Shown here piece after piece: positions 9,161 to 18,627 of a DNA stretch of 56,126 nt. The position numbers and the translations under genes were made by a program. Origin of the DNA: Selenomonadaceae bacterium (lineage in GTDB: Bacteria; Bacillota; Negativicutes; Selenomonadales; Selenomonadaceae); assembly GCA_022786545.1 (NCBI GenBank), contig JALFXV010000036.1, positions 1 to 56,126 on the forward strand. Reading direction: 5' to 3'. Below the pieces are notes generated by a model. That model was given only the letters and a program-made list of their open reading frames with translations, ran no database searches and was not told where the DNA came from. The stretch's first letter is position 1. The number at the start of each line of letters is the position of its first letter.

Positions 9161-10832
9161 CGATGTTGCCTCTGCTTTCTTTCCGAATTTCCCACTGCAA
9201 ATTGCGACATTCTTTTACCAGTTGCTGCATATCGGTCACACATGCCTTTTTATTCTTTTTCATGGCATCCAATGCAACCTTTGCTTCTTCCTGACTGTTT
9301 AAAATATCACGTACAGGTGCTGAAAATTTCTCTCTTGCAAAAGTAATACCATCCTGCTCAAAGCCATCTGCCAGTTCATTAAAGGTGCTTACAATATTAT
9401 TTTTGGCTTCACGCAATTTCCGTTGATTTTCAGACTGCTGATACTGGCCATGAAGTTCCACAGCTATATTAAGTAAATCACCAGCTATTGGTACCCATTT
9501 TTGCAGGCCATTCAGAAGTTTCACAGCGCCCCAAGGCTTAAATTTATAATTGAAGATATGTGCAATGCTCTTTATCATATTTGTATCAAGCCCTTTTACC
9601 AAATCCTTACAATTAGCAAGTCCTTTCATTACATTATTTGCCAGATTGGAAGATTCCGGATTGTTACTGAGTCCCGAATCCAGGCGCACCTGCAATTCAT
9701 AGCCAAGGCCGCTTTGCTGGATATTGGATAATTCCTGTTCCATCTCGTCGAACAAATCCTGCATTTTTAATTCCAAATCAGAATTGCAACGTCTGCTAAT
9801 ATCCCTCAGATGGTGATTGATAGCTGATTCATCTACAGCGTCTTCTGTCACGCCCAGATTGTCAGAAATGCTATGGCCATAGGCTCTGATTTCCGAGGCA
9901 TATTGAGCAAACAAGTCCTCTATAGCTATTCTCCCTCTAGTCTCCACACGCCTTAATGTGCGAATTGTCTTAGCCAATAAAGCATCCGCAGCGTCAATAT
10001 CCACATCGCCGGTTTTACCGCTCAAAAGCTGAATAGCCTCCTGCAGCATACCTTCAGCCAGCTGCACCGGAGTTATCTGCCTGCCGATAATGCCCTTGGC
10101 GCTTATAAAATTATTTAAGGTAGCAACAAACCCATCATAACCGCTTCTTTCCAATAATTCCTGACGAGTTTCCTCATCATCTTCCTCAAGGCTGTCCAAG
10201 TATGACTCAGCCGATAAAAAGCAGATTGGCAGCTGGCAATCTGCATCCATGTTCAGGCTGTTATACACATCCTCCAATAAAACCTGATGATTTTCCTGTG
10301 TATTGCCAAATCTGTCCATCTTATTAAACACCAGCATCATTTCCGGTAGCTTACCCATACCTTTTGGCTGCCCACCTTTAACATCAGGCAATTCATAAGC
10401 CAGCTTGCGGAAACATTCCACCAGCAAGGAATCAAAGCCTTCATTGGTAATGACAAAAATCAACAGGTCCGCCTGGGAAATCGCCTGCTTGGCAATAGCA
10501 TCATGATCCGGCCTGTAGCCGGTAGCAATACCGGGGGTATCCATGATTTCTACGCCATTCCACTGATATACAGTACTGGTTTGTGTGGTAATCGCCTCGC
10601 CAATAGCAATATCCTTATTGCCTGTCAGCATTTTTATAATGCTTGACTTTCCTGCACTATACTGACCAGCCAGCACAACCTTGACTTTGCGTTCATCTCC
10701 GGCAACCACATTTTCCAGGTTGCTAATATCCAGTTCCATATTATTTTCTAAAATGCTTTCTTGCAATTGACCTACTACCCTGTCCAGCAATTTTTCCGTT
10801 TTTTCTACCATTCTAAAGCTCATTGTAGCCAT
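9153..10832 (-). CDS. Dynamin-like GTPase
   Basis: 559 residues. GTPase motifs: G1 GQYSAGKSS at about 56-64, a Thr-containing switch ITTQTSTV near 81-88, G3 MDTPG near 97-101 and G4 VFNKMDRFG near 168-176. A long helical region follows. Near 430-480 there is a hydrophobic, amphipathic stretch (AVKLLNGLQKWVPIAGDLL) that could dip into a membrane, then a coiled-coil end. This is the build of bacterial dynamin-like or LeoA-type large GTPases, which often work as pairs and act on membranes. It lies 20 bases after a second large GTPase gene, so a two-component GTPase is likely. Strong AGGAGG ribosome site at 7 bases. Membrane action is an inference from family build. Confidence 0.85.
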   Translation of the reverse strand: MATMSFRMVEKTEKLLDRVVGQLQESILENNMELDISNLENVVAGDERKVKVVLAGQYSAGKSSIIKMLTGNKDIAIGEAITTQTSTVYQWNGVEIMDTPGIATGYRPDHDAIAKQAISQADLLIFVITNEGFDSLLVECFRKLAYELPDVKGGQPKGMGKLPEMMLVFNKMDRFGNTQENHQVLLEDVYNSLNMDADCQLPICFLSAESYLDSLEEDDEETRQELLERSGYDGFVATLNNFISAKGIIGRQITPVQLAEGMLQEAIQLLSGKTGDVDIDAADALLAKTIRTLRRVETRGRIAIEDLFAQYASEIRAYGHSISDNLGVTEDAVDESAINHHLRDISRRCNSDLELKMQDLFDEMEQELSNIQQSGLGYELQVRLDSGLSNNPESSNLANNVMKGLANCKDLVKGLDTNMIKSIAHIFNYKFKPWGAVKLLNGLQKWVPIAGDLLNIAVELHGQYQQSENQRKLREAKNNIVSTFNELADGFEQDGITFAREKFSAPVRDILNSQEEAKVALDAMKKNKKACVTDMQQLVKECRNLQWEIRKESRGNIDG

Positions 10833-10852
10833 ACTTATCCTCCTTGCACAGT

Positions 10853-13666
10853 CTAATTATAAAAATTCCTCATGTTTTCTCTTGCTTCTCTTGAACCATT
10901 AGCCACGGCAGCCTCATACAATTGATATGCTTTTTGGAAATTCTGTTTTACACCCTTGCCGGTATAGTAGCAGTTGCCAAGATTATTTTGTGCACCGGCT
11001 ATTGGCCTATGCCCGGAAGCTGCTCTTGTAAAAAATTCACATGCCTTTTTATAATCCTGCGCTTTGCCTTCACCAAAATAAAACGCACAGCCCAAATTAA
11101 ATTCTGCCTCCGCAAAATGTGATGCAGCAGCTTTTTCATAATACTCAGCCGCCTTTTCTGCACTCTGCTGCACGCCTTCACCAAACAGGTAGCAATCCCC
11201 CAGATAGCTATATGCAGGTATATAGCCTGCCTCAGCAGCAATCTCATACCAATTAACAGCCTCAGGAAAATCTTTTTCCGTGCCGATGCCGAAATAATAG
11301 CAATCCCCAACAAAGCATTGAGCTGCCGGTTCTCTTTGGTCAGCAGCCTTTAGTGCCCAGGCAAAAGCTTCATCATCATTTTGTTCTACATTATCACCAT
11401 AAAAATAACACAGGGCAATTTCCCACTGGGCATCCGGTGAGTTAACATCCTGCCCCAGAATTTCAGCCTGCTCGTCTGTCTTTGTCTCTGCTGCGGCAAT
11501 ACCATCTGCTTGCTGTTCCTGCTTCTGGCTCTGAGCTTCACCGGCCTCATCAGCAACAGTATAAGGAGGGGCAACCTCGCCCTGAATGATTACATCACAA
11601 TCATAAAGCTGGCGCATAATGCCAGGCAGACATGCCAGCATACGGAATTTTTGAACATTGACTGCCTTAATTGCCCAGAATTTATTTTCCGTCTCAACTA
11701 GGTCATTGCCCATATCCTGTCCCAATAATTCAGTAATGGCCTGGCGTGGCGTGCAATTGTAAGGAAGTATGAACACCTCATCCTGCAGTAAATCATGTAT
11801 TTGCGTACAGACCTCTTGATGATTGATAGCTGCATGCGATGCCAGTTCCAGCACAATCGCCTGTCCAGGAACTCTGGCCATGCGCCGAATACTGCTGGTT
11901 AGGCCTTGGTTATGCAGGTGCGCTGCTATCGCTTGCAAAAGCTGCCTGTTCATCAGCAGCAAATTGTGATTCAAGTCCTTCAGCAGTGAATCCTCCAACG
12001 TGTAAAATTGACCTATATTATCAATCATGCTATGAAAATCCTCATAGACTCGCAACATATAGTTATCCATGATCTGTTTTTGCAGGGCGTTGTGCATCTG
12101 CCCTTCTATATCTGCCACAACCTTATCTATCCATTCAAAAAGCTTGTCGCGCATTTTATTGACCTGCTTGCGGATTTTTTCCTCCTTGCTTTCAAAGAAA
12201 TATGATAATAAACCTACAACTGTCAGGACAGCCAGGCCAATAGGATTTAAGCAATTTGCTATTGCCAGACCTATGCCTACTAAACTAGCACCTATACGAA
12301 GGCCACTGCCAAAATCAAATACAGTATCACCACAAATGCCAATATTAAAACCACTTAATCTGATGTTTAAAAGTTGTTTAAATTCCTGGGAAAACTCCTC
12401 AATTCTTTTTTCGCAATCAGCAACTAACTCTGACATCTTCCTGTCCACCTGACCAGTAACATCTTCCCGGTCAAAAATATTTTGCCAATCTTCCGAAGCA
12501 TGCTTGTTTTCATAATTATCAGCCGCAAACGAAGAAGCCAGGGATTTTAAATGACGTTCCAAGCGTTGCACAAAGCTGGATATGCTTTCTTTGGCGTCGC
12601 GCTCAAATCGCTGCCCCAGCTGACGCAATCTTTTCTCATCCTCTTGCATCGGTTTCAGCAACAGCTTGGATTGACCACATTGAGCCCGTAGCTGCTGTTC
12701 AATTTTACATGCTTCACAATAGATAATATCAACAAATGTCTTGTACTGATAAAAACTCCCCCGTCGATTTATTATGTTGACAATAGCGTCTTCTACTTTA
12801 GCAAACCGGCTAAGGGAATATAATTCATCGCTATGCTCTGCTAATTCTGGTGGTTCCTTCAGAATAGATAAAAATGCCGTATGTAAATCAGTATAAACAA
12901 ACTGGCTGTCCTTCCATCTGCCATCACCATTGCTGGCAAGCTGCAAAAACTGCTCCTTAATGCGATCAAGACGCTCATCAGTAAGCTTCTTTTTGATGTC
13001 TCTGAGACGCATTTTGGAAAACTTTCTGTCACTGCTACTGGATTTGCAATTTATAATTCCCAGCATGGGTTTATCCAGCTGCTTCAACCTGGCAAAAGCA
13101 TTAGCTTCTTCTTGCTGGGGAGCATCATCGCTAAAAAGAAATACCAGCATGTCACCATAGCGGGCAGCCTCGTAGGCTTTCTTCTCATCCTCCCTGCCTT
13201 CTTTGGCGCTGGCAGCAATACCGGGAGTGTCAAAGACAGTCATACCATTCCAGTTATATTCCCTGACATCAACGGTAGTACGTTGGGCACCCTTGCCTAT
13301 AGAATTTCCTTCACCTTTGGTCAGCACTTCCATTAAAGTAGATTTTCCTGCTTTGGTACGCCCATAAACCACCAGCTTGAACACAGTCAGTTTTTCCATT
13401 TCCTGCTGCAGCCGCCTGGAAACACCTTCCTGTAATTCAAGCAAATTGTTATGTGTTATATTTGCTTCATTGAGATATACCTGGCAATAATCAGGTAATC
13501 TGCCGTTATTCTGCCTGTTAGCGATGCTAATTTGCAGTTTTTCAAACTCAACTCTTGATTTTTGGACAATTTTTTGCAAAGCCCTGCTGTTTTCAGCAGC
13601 AAGCTGCCCTCCTTTCCTGGCAGCTTGCTGACATTCATCTAATGTTTTTCTTAGTGTATCATCCAT
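10853..13666 (-). CDS. Dynamin-like GTPase fused to Sel1 repeats
   Basis: 937 residues. G1 is VVYGRTKAGKST near 99-110, the switch Thr lies in QRTTVDV and G3 is VFDTPG near 144-149. The G4 position reads INCKSS rather than NKxD, so guanine specificity may be altered. A helical stalk runs to about 450, then two closely spaced hydrophobic segments (SLVGIGLAIANCLNPIGLAV, TVVGLLSYFF) look like a membrane hairpin, as in mitofusin-type and bacterial dynamins. After an acidic Q/A-rich linker at 700-740, about five Sel1-type repeats fill 745-937 (GDCYYFGIGTEKDFPEAVNW, GDCYLFGEGVQQS, and so on). Sel1 repeats bind partner proteins, so the tail probably docks to another component. The ribosome site is weak (AGCAGGG), and the 51-base gap from the AAA+ gene is one of the largest in the operon. 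Confidence 0.85.
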   Translation of the reverse strand: MDDTLRKTLDECQQAARKGGQLAAENSRALQKIVQKSRVEFEKLQISIANRQNNGRLPDYCQVYLNEANITHNNLLELQEGVSRRLQQEMEKLTVFKLVVYGRTKAGKSTLMEVLTKGEGNSIGKGAQRTTVDVREYNWNGMTVFDTPGIAASAKEGREDEKKAYEAARYGDMLVFLFSDDAPQQEEANAFARLKQLDKPMLGIINCKSSSSDRKFSKMRLRDIKKKLTDERLDRIKEQFLQLASNGDGRWKDSQFVYTDLHTAFLSILKEPPELAEHSDELYSLSRFAKVEDAIVNIINRRGSFYQYKTFVDIIYCEACKIEQQLRAQCGQSKLLLKPMQEDEKRLRQLGQRFERDAKESISSFVQRLERHLKSLASSFAADNYENKHASEDWQNIFDREDVTGQVDRKMSELVADCEKRIEEFSQEFKQLLNIRLSGFNIGICGDTVFDFGSGLRIGASLVGIGLAIANCLNPIGLAVLTVVGLLSYFFESKEEKIRKQVNKMRDKLFEWIDKVVADIEGQMHNALQKQIMDNYMLRVYEDFHSMIDNIGQFYTLEDSLLKDLNHNLLLMNRQLLQAIAAHLHNQGLTSSIRRMARVPGQAIVLELASHAAINHQEVCTQIHDLLQDEVFILPYNCTPRQAITELLGQDMGNDLVETENKFWAIKAVNVQKFRMLACLPGIMRQLYDCDVIIQGEVAPPYTVADEAGEAQSQKQEQQADGIAAAETKTDEQAEILGQDVNSPDAQWEIALCYFYGDNVEQNDDEAFAWALKAADQREPAAQCFVGDCYYFGIGTEKDFPEAVNWYEIAAEAGYIPAYSYLGDCYLFGEGVQQSAEKAAEYYEKAAASHFAEAEFNLGCAFYFGEGKAQDYKKACEFFTRAASGHRPIAGAQNNLGNCYYTGKGVKQNFQKAYQLYEAAVANGSREARENMRNFYN

Positions 13667-13717
13667 ACAATCCCTGCTTTCACCCTATGCTCAAAAGCCG
13701 TTGCATATGATCTTTCC

Positions 13718-16309
13718 CTAGCCCAAAATGATTTCCAGCTTTTCCTCACCTGTAGGATTTTGAGACAAAAATGCCTCTTCCTTTAGGGCGAGATATTTAT
13801 ACTTTATATCAGCACCGGACGGGCGGCAATCTTTCATTCTTGCTTCTACGATACTGAACTGCTGCTTATCCAGCATATCCTTTGTCCGCCCCACACCAAA
13901 CAATTCTTCAATCACCTGCTTCTCATGCTCAGGCTTCACTTCCTTCTTTAGTTGCTCATAAATAGCATCAATCAGCTTCTGATCCGGCTGCTTGATGATT
14001 TTCTTTTCCTTGTAAAACAGCTGACGCAATAACTCCTTGCCATCTTCCTCGCTAGGATTATCCATGAATAAATGTACATCAAACCGCCCTCTGCGCTTGA
14101 CAGCATCGTCAATATGACTAAAGAAGTTTGTTGCTGCCATCAGCAGTATTTTCGAATCAGCATGGCGAATACCATTTTCGTCAGCCAAAAAAGTCAGCAG
14201 GGTTCCCCGCACTGCTTCAGAAAGAGTAAATTTGCTGGCCAGGGAATCAAATTCATCAAAAAAAAGAACTACCCCCGGAGCATTAGTAATCTGTGAAAAT
14301 TTGCTAATCTCCTGAAAAATAGCTGTAAGTTTTCGCACTTGCTGCTCGGCAGACGCGCTGACAAAATCCTGACTGACAATTTTTACAAAATAAAAACCTG
14401 CTTCGCTGGCCATAGCCTCTGCCAGCATGGTTTTTGCATTACCCGGAGGGCCGTACAGCAAAATGCCTTTGGCAGCCTTTATTTTATATTTACCATACTG
14501 CAACTTGTTATCTGACTTGATATATGCAATTTGCTTTTTGATTTCAGCTTTTAATTTTTCATAACCTATTACATCCTGGCTTTTTAACCTGATATCGTCC
14601 GAAGGTTGAATATAATTTACAATCCCTTGATCCCTTAACTCAGTAAGAAAATTGTGTTCTCTTTCACTGAACAGCCGTTGAAAAATTTTTCTTGTATCTT
14701 CGTTATCACCTAGTTGCTCTGTGGATATAACTTCTTTCAACTTTTTGACAAAATTGTCAATGTCCCTGCCAGACATACCAGCAGATTTTTGCTGCACCAT
14801 ATCCTTAAAGGAAACCTTTTCTAACGAAAACGGCTTGAGCCTTTTGTTGAAAATCTTGATGCGGTTTTCCCCGTCTGGCAGCCCTATTTCAATAGGCACA
14901 TCAGAAAGCCTGCTGAGAATAGCTCTATCAATGGCATGGATTCTATTTGTTGCGGCAATCGTAAAAATTTTCTGGGTTCCGCTCTTGGCACCATCTAACT
15001 CCATTAAAAACTGATTTACCATATCCAAGCCAAAACTATCCCCGGAAGAAGTGTTCATATCCCTCGCTGGAAAGACAGTATCTGCCTCATCTATAAATAG
15101 TATAGTTTTTTCCTGGCTTCTTGCCTCGGCAAAGATTTTTTTGATATTGGCACTGGAATGACCAACATATTTCCCTTTCATATCGGCCAAGGTCGGTGCC
15201 ATAAAATAGCAATTTTCCATATTTGCCAAAGCCTTGGCAATCATAGTTTTACCTGTTCCTGGAGGACCTGTAAAGACAATTCCTTTGCGGCGTCCTTTAC
15301 TGTCAGATGAATCCATAAACTGCTTTACAGCACGCCTGATTTTGTTTTTTGTATCAAGATCAAGAATAACCTCATCCCACTCGACCTGTTCCTCAATGTT
15401 CTGCTCCGCACTTTCCTGGAAATATTCCGCTTTCAAGTCAGAAGGATTTTGCTGCAATACAGTGTCCAAAACCCTTATACATTCCAGCAGGGACTTTTTT
15501 CCACGTGCCATGCTGTTGGCAATCACATCCAGCTCTTTATAGTCTAATTTATACTCTGGTTGCGACTTTACCATAATACGGCGCAAATATGCTAAACCAA
15601 TCTCCCTGCTGTCCGGGCTAGGAATAAAAGTTTCTTCTTCGGCAAAACCATAATCAGCCAGCTTCTCCATGTTGCGCATTGTAACCAGTATTAGCAGTTT
15701 GTTGGATTGCTTCCAGCAAGGATCCTGCAATCTGGCAATCCAATCCGTATCAGGAGGGTTTTTATACAATTGAGCAACCCATTCAAAATCCTCCACCAAA
15801 AGAATAATGCTTTTTTGGTCTTCTTTTATACATTGAGTCAACTTATTTAATTTGACCGAATCTCCTGAAAAATTTTGCGTTAATTCATCTGCCTGTTGCT
15901 GAATTTCTTCCTGGTCAGCAGATTGCTTTTCATTTACATTTTGCCTGTTAGGCGCAGGATTTGTCTTAGGACGTCTGCTATGCCTACTATCTTTACGGCT
16001 TGAAGGAACTAAATCTTCAAAATCCACCTCTTGCAAGCCATACTTTGCCTGAGGCTCTGCTTTGTAGCAAGTGACTTTATCTTGCCCATTATGAACCACA
16101 TGAACCAAATAGTCATACTGGCCTGTTTCCTTCATATAGTACAGGCTAATGGTATCTAGCAAAGAACATACACCATAACGCAAACTGTAAAAATACTTAT
16201 CACTGCTGCTTATACCGTCCCCTGTCAAGAATTGCAAAATCTGCCCTTTAGCTATTTTCTTATTTACTTCATCAATAATGCGATGATGTTTTTCGTGCTC
16301 CATAGACAT
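13718..16309 (-). CDS. Tandem AAA+ ATPase (Cdc48/Ycf46-like)
   Basis: 863 residues. The N-terminal 300 residues are degenerate (KSIILLVEDFEWV, NKLLILVTMRNME), with no Walker A, similar in character to a Ycf46 N-domain. AAA domain 1: Walker A FTGPPGTGKTMIAKAL near 346-361, Walker B TILFIDEAD near 402-410, sensor AATNR near 452, pore-like KGKYVG near 378. AAA domain 2: Walker A YGPPGNAKTMLAEA near 619-632, Walker B VVLFFDEFDS near 680-689, sensor AATN near 725, RRGRFD near 739. Both rings look active. Such proteins usually form hexamers that unfold or remodel protein complexes. It may remodel the GTPase or chaperone assemblies of the operon. The ribosome site is GGAGG, 8 bases upstream of the first ATG. 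Confidence 0.9.
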   Translation of the reverse strand: MSMEHEKHHRIIDEVNKKIAKGQILQFLTGDGISSSDKYFYSLRYGVCSLLDTISLYYMKETGQYDYLVHVVHNGQDKVTCYKAEPQAKYGLQEVDFEDLVPSSRKDSRHSRRPKTNPAPNRQNVNEKQSADQEEIQQQADELTQNFSGDSVKLNKLTQCIKEDQKSIILLVEDFEWVAQLYKNPPDTDWIARLQDPCWKQSNKLLILVTMRNMEKLADYGFAEEETFIPSPDSREIGLAYLRRIMVKSQPEYKLDYKELDVIANSMARGKKSLLECIRVLDTVLQQNPSDLKAEYFQESAEQNIEEQVEWDEVILDLDTKNKIRRAVKQFMDSSDSKGRRKGIVFTGPPGTGKTMIAKALANMENCYFMAPTLADMKGKYVGHSSANIKKIFAEARSQEKTILFIDEADTVFPARDMNTSSGDSFGLDMVNQFLMELDGAKSGTQKIFTIAATNRIHAIDRAILSRLSDVPIEIGLPDGENRIKIFNKRLKPFSLEKVSFKDMVQQKSAGMSGRDIDNFVKKLKEVISTEQLGDNEDTRKIFQRLFSEREHNFLTELRDQGIVNYIQPSDDIRLKSQDVIGYEKLKAEIKKQIAYIKSDNKLQYGKYKIKAAKGILLYGPPGNAKTMLAEAMASEAGFYFVKIVSQDFVSASAEQQVRKLTAIFQEISKFSQITNAPGVVLFFDEFDSLASKFTLSEAVRGTLLTFLADENGIRHADSKILLMAATNFFSHIDDAVKRRGRFDVHLFMDNPSEEDGKELLRQLFYKEKKIIKQPDQKLIDAIYEQLKKEVKPEHEKQVIEELFGVGRTKDMLDKQQFSIVEARMKDCRPSGADIKYKYLALKEEAFLSQNPTGEEKLEIILG

Positions 16310-16321
16310 TCTGCCGGCCTC

Positions 16322-17077
16322 CTATTTTTCATCTTTAGCAAACTGCTTTAGCAAATCCCGCAGCAGCTGCTTCTCTTGTGGATTATCCAGCCTATCCATT
16401 TCCTGCTTTAAATTATCCTCAATTTCCTTGCGCAATTTATTTATTTTTCTATTCTGCTCCTCTAGGTCTGCGTTCTTTTCCTGCTTCTGCCTGTTTAAAT
16501 CTTCAATTTCATTTTTTATATCTTTAATCTGCTTATCAAGACTAGAAACATTTTTTAATTCTTCTTCCTTGCGCTTTTTTTCGCTTTCCAATCGCTTTTT
16601 CTTTTCTGCCGCCTCTTTATCAGCAATTAATTTTTTATCCAGAGCTGCGATTTCTCCTTCCAAAACTTGAATGTTTTCATCATAGTCGTTAAAACGCCTT
16701 GCACATTCATCAGACGGAATATTCAACCGCATTTTCTGCAATATTTCTGCAACAGTCTGACAGACCTGTTTACCTAAATCAAGCCCTTTAACTAATTGAT
16801 TTTCACCATCAGGCATATTTTGCAATATGTATCTTACTAAGTGCTGTGACAGAGGGTACAGACTCATCACATTGGTCAGTGCATTATTCCGCTCAAATTC
16901 AGAAAGTGCTTCTATGCGATTATATACATATTCCACACTATTCTCATGTAAAAATTTTAACATCAGGCATCTATTTTCCTGAATAGCATCGCTTTCACGC
17001 CCACCCATAATACCAATTTTTTCTGTCAAATTATCGCAACATAAAAGCTGCATAAATTTATCCAATGTAAGTTCCAT
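16322..17077 (-). CDS. Coiled-coil protein of unknown function
   Basis: About 251 residues. The first 120 residues form a globular helical part (for example VYNRIEALSEFERNNALT and MSLYPLSQHLVRYIL) that I do not recognise. Residues about 125-235 are a highly charged coiled coil rich in Lys and Glu, with obvious heptads. There are no catalytic motifs, signal peptide or membrane segments. I place the start at ATG 17077, with GAGGTGG ideally spaced; a GTG at 17086 would overlap that site. It sits 12 bases before the tandem AAA+ gene, so it may be a scaffold or adaptor for it. Confidence 0.75.
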   Translation of the reverse strand: MELTLDKFMQLLCCDNLTEKIGIMGGRESDAIQENRCLMLKFLHENSVEYVYNRIEALSEFERNNALTNVMSLYPLSQHLVRYILQNMPDGENQLVKGLDLGKQVCQTVAEILQKMRLNIPSDECARRFNDYDENIQVLEGEIAALDKKLIADKEAAEKKKRLESEKKRKEEELKNVSSLDKQIKDIKNEIEDLNRQKQEKNADLEEQNRKINKLRKEIEDNLKQEMDRLDNPQEKQLLRDLLKQFAKDEK

Positions 17078-17114
17078 TTTATCCACCTCTATTAATTAGG
17101 TAATTATCGCCGCA

Positions 17115-18593
17115 TTACTGATAGCTGGTAATCTGTTCCTGTCTCTTGTTAGCTGTATGATTAACACTGTCTGCCAATACACTTTCACCAGTTGCAGATA
17201 ACCGTACATCAGTAATAGGAATACCATTTTTCCGCAACGCCTTTGTTATATCTTTCCAGCTGGCACGACAATTGCCGCTATAAGACTCTGTGTGGTCAAT
17301 ATCCACGACAGGATTTCCCTGCTCATCATAATCAATTCTGGTAAAATCAATTATTTCGTCACCAGCCTTGCATACCAGGCGCAGACCATCGGCGCAATCA
17401 TGTCCATTTATCTCAGTAATCTCGACATCATAATGCAGGTCTTTTTCCATAACATCACATATAGCCTCAGTCAACTGAGTTGTTTTAATCGTGCTTTCCT
17501 GCAAAGCCAAAGCTATATCCCTGGCTTCACTAGCAATATTTCCAGCTTCCTCATACAGCTTTTTAGCTTCCACAAAATTTTCTGCCTGCATCATCTGAGT
17601 GGCTTTACTGTATTTATCATTATACCGCTGTTCTGCATCACACTCTTTGTAATACGGAATGTATTCAAATAATTTTATTCTTTCAGCAGCATCTCCATCA
17701 TTAGAAAAATCAACTGCATCAACAAAGCCTTCTTCTGTAATTAAAGCTGCCTTACGCTCTGCATCCAGAGCGGCCTGCTTCTCCTGCTCCCATTGTGCAA
17801 TCCTTGCAATCAGCCTGCTACTAAAAGTATTTAACTGCCCCTGAATATCCGCAGCTTCCTCTATCAGCTGTGCATCGGACATTCTCAAAGCCTGCTCAGT
17901 CTTCTGCATCAGGGCACTATATTCCTGCGGCCAGAATTTATTTGCCCATTTTCCATCAATTTCCTGCTTATATTCTGTTATCTGTTTGCGAATTGCCTCA
18001 GCCTGCTTGCGATTAGCTGCCATTACATTCATATCGCGCACAGCTTTGTTCACAGCCTCAAACTGTGAGAAAACTTTTTGAGCTTCTAACAGCACATCAT
18101 GCGCCACAGCTGCTTCCCTTTTTAAAGCATTTTCTAAAGCACGGCGATCAGCTGCCATTTTTTCATATTTTTTCTTTAATGCACTAGCCTGCGTGTATTC
18201 ACGATTGCAATAATCGTATTTATTAGCAATCGCCCTGCGGATATCAGCTGCTTCACTGTCATATTTCCGCAAATCAGCAGCAAACCTCTTTAATTCCTGG
18301 GCACTTTCCTTAGCATTTTTTTCGACAATAACAGCAGATTGTAATTTATGCAAAAGTGTTGCTGCTTCCTGTACTTTTTTCTGCCCTTCAGTACCAAACA
18401 TGCCATTAGCATCAGAATTGAGAGTTTCACTAGCACCTGCCTGTGCCTGCAACCCGCTTAACTCTTTGTTATCTTTCAAAACACTTTCGGCATATTTACG
18501 AATAGCATCATCAAGTCGATTATTCGTTAATTCTCTTGCTGCCCAGCCCTGCTGCAGCAAATCTGCTACTTCAGTACTCTTTTTTCCGCTCAT
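17115..18593 (-). CDS. Long coiled-coil protein with an unrecognised C-terminal domain
   Basis: About 492 residues. Residues 1-380 are almost entirely helical, Ala/Lys/Glu-rich coiled coil. The last 110 residues differ: YDVEITEINGHDC, LVCKAGDEIIDFTRIDYDEQ and DIDHTESYSGNC suggest a small beta-rich domain with alternating hydrophobic strands, which I cannot assign. No membrane segment is seen. ATG 18593 has AGGAG 8 bases upstream and is preferred over the ATG at 18617. Its place between the radical SAM gene and the second coiled-coil gene suggests a structural hub; the C-terminal domain could be the part that the radical SAM protein acts on, but this is speculation. Confidence 0.7.
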   Translation of the reverse strand: MSGKKSTEVADLLQQGWAARELTNNRLDDAIRKYAESVLKDNKELSGLQAQAGASETLNSDANGMFGTEGQKKVQEAATLLHKLQSAVIVEKNAKESAQELKRFAADLRKYDSEAADIRRAIANKYDYCNREYTQASALKKKYEKMAADRRALENALKREAAVAHDVLLEAQKVFSQFEAVNKAVRDMNVMAANRKQAEAIRKQITEYKQEIDGKWANKFWPQEYSALMQKTEQALRMSDAQLIEEAADIQGQLNTFSSRLIARIAQWEQEKQAALDAERKAALITEEGFVDAVDFSNDGDAAERIKLFEYIPYYKECDAEQRYNDKYSKATQMMQAENFVEAKKLYEEAGNIASEARDIALALQESTIKTTQLTEAICDVMEKDLHYDVEITEINGHDCADGLRLVCKAGDEIIDFTRIDYDEQGNPVVDIDHTESYSGNCRASWKDITKALRKNGIPITDVRLSATGESVLADSVNHTANKRQEQITSYQ

Positions 18594-18627
18594 AAAAATT
18601 CTCCTCTGCATAGACATACAAAATAGA

